18,960 nt of DNA from DATAYF01 sp036272735 (lineage in GTDB: Bacteria; Chloroflexota; Ktedonobacteria; Ktedonobacterales; Ktedonobacteraceae): contig DATAYF010000272.1 in the NCBI GenBank assembly GCA_036272735.1, positions 1-18,960 of the forward strand, written 5' to 3'. The position numbers were made by a program, and so were the translations under genes. Shown here one piece after another: positions 13,855 to 18,960 of this stretch. Position 1 is the first letter of the stretch. Each line of letters opens with the position of its first letter. The notes beneath the pieces are model-generated. The model did not search any database. It was given only the letters and a program-made list of their open reading frames with translations, and had not been told where the DNA came from.

Positions 13855-13913
13855 TGGTTATAAGCAAACCGGGAAGCGGGCTAGATACCCGCTTCCCGGT
13901 TTGCTTATAACCA
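13855..13913. terminator. 26-bp perfect-stem palindrome between convergent genes
   Basis: Arms 13855-13880 (starting TGGTTATAAGCAAACC) and 13888-13913 are exact complements around a 7-nt loop. It begins 4 bases after the sensor stop and ends 15 bases before the stress-protein stop on the other strand. No T tract occurs on either side. A shared transcription barrier for both convergent genes is likely. Confidence 0.65.
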
Positions 13914-13928
13914 GCATACTTTGTCTAT

Positions 13929-14753
13929 TCAAACGCTAGGGCGATTATCCTGTTGATAACCCTGATCACGCCTTCGCTGCTGCTCGGCAATCATAGGATC
14001 AATCGGTGGTGCACCGTAGGATTGTGCGCGATACTCGCTGCCCTGGCCGATCCCACCTGCTTGAGAAGTGCCGGTAGACAGGTTATATTTCGCAGGGTCG
14101 GCACGATACCCTTGCTGAGCGGCTGGTCCAGGATACCCTGGCTGGTTCGTTCCCGCCTGCTCAGGGTAATTCGCTTGATTAGCTCCTGCTGCCCCGGCTG
14201 GTCCAGAATCGGAAATGGGAGGAGTTGTATTGGCCTGTCTTTGAGACTGCTCTGGCGCATTGTAGTAGGTTTCGCGTGCACGCTCGTCTCTGGGCGTACT
14301 ATAATCAGGTACGCTGGGACCCTGATCATGAGGAAGCAATGTATCGCGTTGCGCCTGCGACAAATCTATCGGCTGAGCAGTTCCCGCGCGCCTATCATAG
14401 CGGTACGCGCCATTATGGTGCAACACAGTCAAAGCATCTTGTAGGCGATCTGTTGAATGCACAACCACGATAGGATGACCGTCATCGTGTGCACGAGCAT
14501 AGTAGCGGGCCTCATCTTCTGGCAGGCCCATGTTCATCAAGTCGCTGGCGACCCAGCCTGAAGACCCCTCACGAGATGTATCATTCGTGCTACTAAATAA
14601 GCTGGAAAGCTTATCAAAGAAGCTGCGTGAAGCGCCACCCGAATAACTAATATCGTTACTGGTAAAACCAGCGTCGCGTAATTCTTGAACGGCGTTTTCA
14701 GCGGTGACGCGATCTCTGAAGATACCAACTAGGGTAAAACGTTGTATGGCCAT
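13929..14753 (-). CDS. YflT-like general stress protein with a disordered tail
   Basis: A 274-residue soluble protein. Residues 1-125 match the heat-induced stress protein YflT/general stress 17M fold: F-T-L-V-G-I-F-R-D-R-x-x-A-E-N-A-V-Q-E-L-R-D-A-G-F, then M-G-L-P-E-D-E-A-R-Y-Y-A-R and an I-V-V-V-H-S strand. The remaining 150 residues are low-complexity, rich in Q, G, P, N and Y (for example TNQPGYPGPAAQQGYRADP), with no predicted fold. The family is induced by general stress in Gram-positive bacteria; its biochemical role is unknown. AAAGGAGC lies about 6 bases before ATG 14753. It diverges from the YtxH-like gene, a second stress-type protein, suggesting shared control from the 274-base gap. 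Confidence 0.82.
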   Translation of the reverse strand: MAIQRFTLVGIFRDRVTAENAVQELRDAGFTSNDISYSGGASRSFFDKLSSLFSSTNDTSREGSSGWVASDLMNMGLPEDEARYYARAHDDGHPIVVVHSTDRLQDALTVLHHNGAYRYDRRAGTAQPIDLSQAQRDTLLPHDQGPSVPDYSTPRDERARETYYNAPEQSQRQANTTPPISDSGPAGAAGANQANYPEQAGTNQPGYPGPAAQQGYRADPAKYNLSTGTSQAGGIGQGSEYRAQSYGAPPIDPMIAEQQRRRDQGYQQDNRPSV

Positions 14754-14945
14754 GGAATTGCTCCTTTCGGCACTAGGGCATTGCTGAAAATCCGCCTACA
14801 AGTCGATGTCAGGCAGAAGTAATATTTACAATAGTACATCTTCTATCACGCAGAGAATGATGAATAAGATACTCAGCAAATGCACCGTCATACCAACGGA
14901 GTACCGAGCACACTCACTATTGAAACTGATCGTGCAGGTGAAACG

Positions 14946-14963
14946 TACTACTATGCAGTAGTA
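14946..14963. promoter_or_regulatory. Operator-like dyad upstream of the YtxH-like gene
   Basis: TACTACT-N4-AGTAGTA is a perfect 7-bp inverted repeat in the divergent gap between the two stress genes, 65 bases before the YtxH-like ATG. It could bind a dimeric regulator of either gene. Weak, geometry only. Confidence 0.25.
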
Positions 14964-15027
14964 TAGATAATATACGCACAAAAGCTAAACATTGCTTGCA
15001 TATACTTTACAAAAGGAAGGACATACC

Positions 15028-15381
15028 ATGAATAGTTTTCTCAAAGGGGCGTTATTTGGAGCTGCTATCGGTCTCCTTATAGCACCGATGAAGGGTGAAG
15101 AATTGCGCCGCATGATCAGCGAGCGGGCAGGCGAGTTAAGAGAGCGTTTGCCGGAGAATGAGCAGATTACCACATACCGGCAGCAGGTTTCAGATCGCCT
15201 GAGTCAGACAACGGGAACGTTGAAAGATTACGCCCAGCAGGCCTCCTCGACCGTTAAGCAGGCAGCCAACACCTTGAGTGATGTTGCCCAAAACACCGCA
15301 TCGACGGTAAAGAATACGGGGCAGGACGTTACCGAGATAACCAGGAATACCGCAAAGAATAGTTCGAATTCTGCGTTATAG
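15028..15381 (+). CDS. YtxH-like stress membrane protein
   Basis: A 117-residue protein from ATG 15028, chosen because AAAAGGAAGG lies 7 bases upstream; the frame opens earlier at 14992 without such a site. The N-terminal FLKGALFGAAIGLLIAPMKG is the YtxH signature: one glycine-rich membrane helix, then a basic K-G-E-E-L-R-R. The rest is a hydrophilic, alanine/threonine-rich amphipathic helix with loose repeats (VKQAANTLSDVAQNTASTVK), reminiscent of LEA or apolipoprotein helices. The family is linked to general stress in Bacillus, with no known biochemical function. It probably sits at the inner membrane. It is closed by an intrinsic terminator at 15402-15460. Confidence 0.8.
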   Translation: MNSFLKGALFGAAIGLLIAPMKGEELRRMISERAGELRERLPENEQITTYRQQVSDRLSQTTGTLKDYAQQASSTVKQAANTLSDVAQNTASTVKNTGQDVTEITRNTAKNSSNSAL

Positions 15382-15401
15382 TAGAGCGCAGATACGCCTT
15401 G

Positions 15402-15460
15402 ATTCACGTGATACATGCGCGTCGATAGCTATCTACGCGCATGTATCACGTGAATTTTTA
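15402..15460 (+). terminator. Strong intrinsic terminator after the YtxH-like gene
   Basis: A perfect 21-bp stem (15402-15422 starting ATTCACGTGATACATG, with 15435-15455) encloses a tip that is itself palindromic (GATAGCTATC), and is followed by TTTTT on the plus strand. This is the only palindrome of the set with a proper T tract, so termination of the plus-strand gene is well supported. It ends 3 bases from the stop of the convergent glutamine-synthetase-like gene. Confidence 0.75.
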
Positions 15461-16828
15461 ATATTTATAGAAATGTTGGCGAGCCTCTACTTCAGGCGAT
15501 TTTTCTTTGAAGAAGGCGGCCTCGTTGCGTTTGACCGCAATATAGGAGGTAGAGAGCAGAGGTCCCAGAGCAGCGGTGAGCACCTGATCGCGTTCCAGTT
15601 CGTCGAGAGCTTCATCAAGCGTTGTAGGTAGGCGTTGTATACCAAGGCGTTCGCGCTCCTCGTCGCTGTAATTGCCAGGATCGATCTGTTGCGGGACACC
15701 AGGATCGATACGGTTTTTGATGCCGTCCAGACCGGCTGCAATCAGAGAGCCCAGAGCCAGATAGGGGTTGCCGCTGTGATCTGCGCATTTCAATTCAAAA
15801 TTGGCGGAAGTGGCCTCGCGACCCCTAAAGAGCGAGGGCACACGGATAGCGGCCTCGCGATTATCGAAGCCATAAACGCCATAGGCCGAACTCCAAAAGT
15901 GTGGAAGTAGTCGGCGATAAGAATTGGGGCTGGCGCAGGTAATGGCAAGCAGGGCACGAATGTGACGCAGCACTCCACCGATAAAGTATTTTCCAACCTG
16001 GCTCAAACCGCCTTGTTGTTGAGCATCATAGAAAAGGTTGGAAACAGGCTGCTCGTCTTGCTCATCCCCTCTATGATTCCACAGGCTCAGATGGATGTGA
16101 GCGCCACTACCAGCCTGATCAAGAAACGGCTTGGGAGCAAACGAAGCAAGCAGATTATGACGATGCGCAATACCACGTACGATCTCACGTACAAGGCAAA
16201 CATGATCGGCGGCACTCAGGGCATCGGCATGGCGAATGGAGAGTTCTTGTTGCGCGGGGCCTAATTCAGCATGGAAAAGTTCAATCGTCAGGCCAACCGA
16301 CTCCAATGCTGCCAGAATTTCATCAACGACAGTTGCCTGCTCATCCAGCCCGATACTGCTATAACACAAACTCTGGTCGGCCGGTATATACGTGCCAGAT
16401 TCCTCGCGGGCCAGGTAAAATTCGTGTTCAATGGCGGCCTCGACTCGCATGCCCTCTTGCGCGAGTTCGGTACTCATACGTTTGAGAAATGAGCGAGGGC
16501 AAGCTTCCCAGGGCGTTCCATCGAGCAGGAGCATATCGCAGAACATGCTCCCGGCATGAGGGACATGAGGTAACACCACAAACGTTGTTGGATCGGGGAC
16601 CAGGCGAAACTCACCCACTGGACCCATACCCTCGACCGGAGCAACGGCTTCGACACTGCTAAACGCCTGCATCGCGAATGTTTGTCCTATGCCTTCGTAC
16701 ATACGACTGGCTAACGTACCAATGTGTGTTGCTTTTCCGCGAATAATGCCGCCATTATCGCAATAGAGGAAACGGACGAGGCGCAAATTCGCCGCTTGTG
16801 CTCTTTGCACCACTTGCTGAGCTTCCAT
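15458..16828 (-). CDS. Glutamine-synthetase-like enzyme, FluG/gamma-glutamylamide synthetase type
   Basis: A 456-residue class-I GS fold protein. The N-terminal beta-grasp shows VRFLYCDNGGIIRGK. Metal/catalytic signatures follow: E134-x-E136 (IEHEFYL), E188 and E195 (ELGPAQQE), GSGAHIHLSL (H244, H246), PNSYRRL and NREAAIRVP, and ELKCADHSGNPYLALGSLIAAGLDGI. It forms gamma-glutamyl bonds using ATP. Departures from ordinary GS: no Asp-Gly-Ser-Ser ammonia-site motif (the matching stretch reads Q-A-F-S-S), E-L-K instead of E-x-R near 345-347, and no N-L-Y adenylylation site. These suggest an amine other than ammonia. ATG 16828 has AAAGGAG 8 bases upstream; the longer frame to 16957 lacks this. It pairs functionally with the amidohydrolase at 10961-12094 as a split FluG. 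Confidence 0.9.
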   Translation of the reverse strand: MEAQQVVQRAQAANLRLVRFLYCDNGGIIRGKATHIGTLASRMYEGIGQTFAMQAFSSVEAVAPVEGMGPVGEFRLVPDPTTFVVLPHVPHAGSMFCDMLLLDGTPWEACPRSFLKRMSTELAQEGMRVEAAIEHEFYLAREESGTYIPADQSLCYSSIGLDEQATVVDEILAALESVGLTIELFHAELGPAQQELSIRHADALSAADHVCLVREIVRGIAHRHNLLASFAPKPFLDQAGSGAHIHLSLWNHRGDEQDEQPVSNLFYDAQQQGGLSQVGKYFIGGVLRHIRALLAITCASPNSYRRLLPHFWSSAYGVYGFDNREAAIRVPSLFRGREATSANFELKCADHSGNPYLALGSLIAAGLDGIKNRIDPGVPQQIDPGNYSDEERERLGIQRLPTTLDEALDELERDQVLTAALGPLLSTSYIAVKRNEAAFFKEKSPEVEARQHFYKY

Positions 16829-16903
16829 AAAATACGCTCCTTTTTTGACCTGACCACGAACGTCATCGTGCAGCGAAAATAGGGTAGCCATGCGATTATG
16901 CAC

Positions 16904-16933
16904 AGTATAACAAGCTGGCGTGCATAAAAACAA
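16904..16933 (-). promoter_or_regulatory. Putative promoter of the glutamine-synthetase-like gene
   Basis: On the minus strand TTGTTT (16933-16928) and TATACT (16909-16904, 5 of 6 to consensus) are 18 bases apart, leaving a leader of about 70 bases. The -35 overlaps the T tract of the preceding terminator. Weak but well placed. Confidence 0.3.
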
Positions 16934-16955
16934 GCGTGGCCTTAGTGGCCCTCGC
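16926..16955 (-). terminator. Intrinsic terminator of the acyltransferase gene
   Basis: On the minus strand a G+C-rich stem (GCG..GGCC with GGCC..CGC, two small mismatches, 5-nt loop; 16955-16934) is followed by TTGTTTTT (16933-16926). It begins 12 bases after the acyltransferase stop, so that gene is probably transcribed separately from the glutamine-synthetase-like gene. Confidence 0.55.
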
Positions 16956-16966
16956 ATGGGAAGCTA

Positions 16967-18367
16967 CTATTTGTACATAACGAGTCGTACCTTACGTATG
17001 ATCGCAGCCTCCCGTACGAGGGCCGTGCGCTCAGCAGCCACTTCGCCCCGACCCACATCGACCACTTCACCTCTATTGCTCACCTTGTCCACAAGTGATG
17101 CCGCCTGCATACGTGCGCGTGCCTCTTTTTGTCGGTTCCTATGGGCAAGGTTCATTCCGGGCATCTCGACAAAACGGTAGCAGAGGAACGCAAACGGAAT
17201 AACCGCACCTGCCACGCACAGCCAGTACAGTCCATAGGCATGCCAGAAACCTAAACCCGGCATGCTGCCAAGCACGACATCTTTGAAGAGCAGCAAAATG
17301 GGCAAGTGCCAGATATAGAGACTATACGACATATCACCGAAGCTACAAATGGGTCGCCAGGAAAGGACGCGCTTATAGATACCAGAGCCAAAGAGGAGCG
17401 CCAGGACGCACAAGCCGAACCCAAGCGCGAAACCCGGCTCGACCAGCAAGGCATGAGGACCAATGGCGGGTGTCAAAAACGTTTTCCAGGGGAAAACGTA
17501 CCACACGCACAGAAAGAAAAGCAGCCCTACGCCACAACCCCAGAACCAGCGACAATGACGCCGCAAAAATTGGGTAATGGCACTTACTGTCGAGGCATTA
17601 CGTGAGGCAATGTAAAGTGTGCTCACCAGCATGCCGACGGCAAAATCTTCGTAATATTTACCCGATTGGCCGTAAGTAAGCGCGAGAAAGATATTGAAAA
17701 TGGGACGAGGCACCAGCACAGTAGCCGCAGGATGCGCCACATAATAACTACCAAAGGCATGGGAGAACAGACCCCACCCGATCATACCGAGCAAGCAAAC
17801 GATAATAAGAGCGAGGCGCTGTGCAAACGAGCGTCCGAGCCGTACAACCAGGCTGAAACCAAGCGCAATCAGCGGCAGCAGCATATAGTATTGCCACTCG
17901 ACTGCCAATGTCCAGAAAGGGCCATCGATCTGCTGATAGGTGCGATGAAACGAATCCATCAGCAGCGTCATAAACACAGCAAGGTTTTTCACGTGGTCGA
18001 AGGCAAGATATTCCCGATGCGACAACATGACGAGCAGAAAGAGCGCGAGATAGTAGCCAGGGAGAATACGCAGCGCGCGTCGCAGGTAAAATGTGCGCCA
18101 CGAAGGCCATTGCTGCTCAAAAAGCAGAGCTTTAGCATATGGCATGAAGAGCAAGAAACCCGAAAGCACAAAAAAAAGCGTGACACCAGACCAACCCGCC
18201 ATAGCCAGGGCAAAAGCCAATTTACCAATGAGAGGTCCAAATGAATATACACGTGAAAGCAAATAGTGGATATGATAGGAAATGACGCTGAAACAGGCGA
18301 AGGCGCGCACGCCATCAAGCACAGCAATTTTACGGGTTTGAACAGAGAGATGAAATAAAGAAATCAA
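16967..18367 (-). CDS. Acyltransferase family 3 membrane protein
   Basis: About 466 residues, integral inner-membrane O-acyltransferase (Pfam Acyl_transf_3 / OafA-like) with about ten hydrophobic segments. Family motifs in order: V-L-D-G-V-R-A-F-A-C-F-S-V-I-S-Y-H-I (catalytic His region), FFVLSGFLLF, FYLRRALRILPGYYLAL, FWTLAVEWQYYMLLPL, SYSLYIWHLPIL and YRFVEMPGM. It transfers acetyl or similar groups to a polysaccharide, lipid or antibiotic. A C-terminal charged extension of about 60 residues is likely cytoplasmic. Start: ATG 18385 has no ribosome site, whereas AAGGAG (18379-18374) lies inside that frame, 6 bases before TTG 18367, so TTG is favoured. No glycosyltransferase genes neighbour it, so the acceptor is unknown. 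Confidence 0.88.
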   Translation of the reverse strand: MISLFHLSVQTRKIAVLDGVRAFACFSVISYHIHYLLSRVYSFGPLIGKLAFALAMAGWSGVTLFFVLSGFLLFMPYAKALLFEQQWPSWRTFYLRRALRILPGYYLALFLLVMLSHREYLAFDHVKNLAVFMTLLMDSFHRTYQQIDGPFWTLAVEWQYYMLLPLIALGFSLVVRLGRSFAQRLALIIVCLLGMIGWGLFSHAFGSYYVAHPAATVLVPRPIFNIFLALTYGQSGKYYEDFAVGMLVSTLYIASRNASTVSAITQFLRRHCRWFWGCGVGLLFFLCVWYVFPWKTFLTPAIGPHALLVEPGFALGFGLCVLALLFGSGIYKRVLSWRPICSFGDMSYSLYIWHLPILLLFKDVVLGSMPGLGFWHAYGLYWLCVAGAVIPFAFLCYRFVEMPGMNLAHRNRQKEARARMQAASLVDKVSNRGEVVDVGRGEVAAERTALVREAAIIRKVRLVMYK

Positions 18368-18373
18368 TGGGCA

Positions 18374-18379
18374 CTCCTT
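18374..18379 (-). promoter_or_regulatory. Ribosome binding site that moves the acyltransferase start to TTG 18367
   Basis: AAGGAG on the minus strand is 6 bases before TTG 18367. It would be coding sequence if ATG 18385 were the start, and no site precedes that ATG. Confidence 0.45.
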
Positions 18380-18390
18380 ACTCATAACCC

Positions 18391-18427
18391 ATATACTTAT
18401 GTAAAGTATATAGTTTTACAATTGTAA
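18391..18427. promoter_or_regulatory. Two adjacent operator-like palindromes upstream of the acyltransferase
   Basis: ATATACTT-N5-AAGTATAT (18391-18411) and a perfect 12-bp palindrome TTACAATTGTAA (18416-18427) stand side by side in the A/T-rich gap before the acyltransferase. The second resembles binding sites of MarR-type repressors in general form. They could control the acyltransferase or the divergent regulator gene. Confidence 0.35.
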
Positions 18428-18644
18428 GTTCTCTCCATCATTACGTGCAAATACATAGGAGATAGGGGGCAAACGTCCCAGGGCTCCTTGTTCTTGTGAG
18501 ATTGTTTAGCTACCCACCGTAATATATGAGATAATTTAAAGTAGAGAGACACATAGACAGCGATCAGGTTCTTCCCTCTCGCACATATTTAGTATAGAGG
18601 CAGAGCAAAAAGCTCTCAGTCATAGCCCTGGAAGGGAACGTTTC

Positions 18645-18960
18645 GTGCATCGCAAGGATCGAGTCTACGAAGCACTGCGATCATTGTCCGCACAAAGACC
18701 GACACAGAGTAGTGTGTTACGCCGCCACCGTGGCTTCAACGCGGAAGAAGTCGCAGAGCGAGCTGAGATAGACCGCACTAATGCCAGCCGTGATCTCAAC
18801 CTTTTGGTCCAGGAAGGAATCATCGAGCGCATCCCAGGTCGGCCTGTGCTTTTCACAATGAAAGCGACAACAACGGAGCAGGAGACAAACAAGGCCACAG
18901 CAATCGCTCAATTGTCTGCGGCAACAACGCCAGCACCGCCCGCCGTCAGCAACACAATAA
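18645..18960 (+). CDS. N-terminal part of a winged-helix transcriptional regulator (runs off the window)
   Basis: The frame from GTG 18645 is open to the window end (about 105 residues). GAAGGGA (18631-18637) lies 7 bases upstream. The protein begins HRKDRVYEALRSLSAQ, then a helix-turn-helix F-N-A-E-E-V-A-E-R-A-E-I-D-R-T-N-A-S-R-D-L-N-x-L-V and a wing E-G-I-I-E-R-I-P-G-R-P-V-L-F. This pattern matches the N-terminal DNA-binding domain of LevR-like/sigma-54-interacting activators, which continue into an AAA+ domain. After residue 72 comes a Thr/Ala/Pro-rich linker, as expected before the next domain. DNA binding is well supported; the AAA+ part is outside the window. It diverges from the acyltransferase and may control it. 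Confidence 0.65.
   Translation, partial: MHRKDRVYEALRSLSAQRPTQSSVLRRHRGFNAEEVAERAEIDRTNASRDLNLLVQEGIIERIPGRPVLFTMKATTTEQETNKATAIAQLSAATTPAPPAVSNTI

Noticed and set aside
13953..14444. Plus-strand ORF of 163 residues
   Set aside because: It is antisense to the stress-protein gene and arises from the low-complexity tail; no recognisable domain.
17666..18244. Plus-strand ORF of 192 residues
   Set aside because: It is antisense to the acyltransferase, which has clear family motifs; the ORF translates to charged, low-information sequence with no ribosome site.
1..18960. CRISPR array, tRNA, rRNA or insertion sequence
   Set aside because: No regularly spaced direct repeats, cloverleaf-like sequence, rRNA-like stretch or transposase motif was seen on either strand.

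Overview
The window looks like a stretch of chromosome from a free-living, metabolically versatile bacterium. The gene mix (GH42 beta-galactosidase, cytochrome P450, FluG-type amidohydrolase and glutamine synthetase, YflT/YtxH-like stress proteins, a DUF4118 sensor, an acyltransferase-3 protein) and the middling G+C fit a large-genome soil Chloroflexota such as the Ktedonobacteria. That assignment rests on remembered gene styles, not on a search. Most genes have a clear AGGAG-type ribosome binding site. No rRNA, tRNA, insertion sequence, phage gene or CRISPR array was seen.

Layout. Bases 2-262 are the 3' end of a 2-oxoacid dehydrogenase E1-alpha-like gene, closed by a long palindrome (288-349). 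A GH42 beta-galactosidase (429-2444, +) converges on an orphan P450 (2525-3880, -). A zinc-ribbon/coiled-coil protein (4188-4625, +) converges on an AadA-type nucleotidyltransferase (4622-5422, -); their stop codons share one CTAG in the loop of a hairpin. Next, all on the minus strand, come an MFS exporter (5550-6821) and a GNAT-TPR fusion (6957-8414); this three-gene block is visibly poorer in G+C and resembles a small drug-modification/efflux cluster. Then, also on the minus strand, come an APC amino acid/amine permease (8560-10113), a NUDIX hydrolase (10437-10901), a FluG-type amidohydrolase (10961-12094) and a small signal-peptide membrane protein (12183-12620). A plus-strand DUF4118-GAF protein without a kinase (about 12931-13851) is preceded by a five-copy 8-bp tandem repeat. 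It converges on a YflT-like stress protein (13929-14753, -), which diverges from a YtxH-like gene (15028-15381, +). A glutamine-synthetase-like enzyme (15458-16828, -), an acyltransferase-3 membrane protein (16967-18367, -) and the start of a winged-helix regulator (18645 to the window end, +) complete the window.

How the genes may work together. The best candidate for a system is the permease, amidohydrolase and glutamine-synthetase-like enzyme. The last two correspond to the two halves of the fungal fusion protein FluG, encoded here as separate genes within about 6 kb. A plausible role is uptake of an amine or amino acid, gamma-glutamylation and amide hydrolysis. The other recurring feature is a set of long, near-perfect, mutually unrelated palindromes at gene ends (288-349, 8460-8523, 13855-13913, 15402-15455, and the shorter 4609-4639). 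Only the 15402-15455 one has a convincing T tract.
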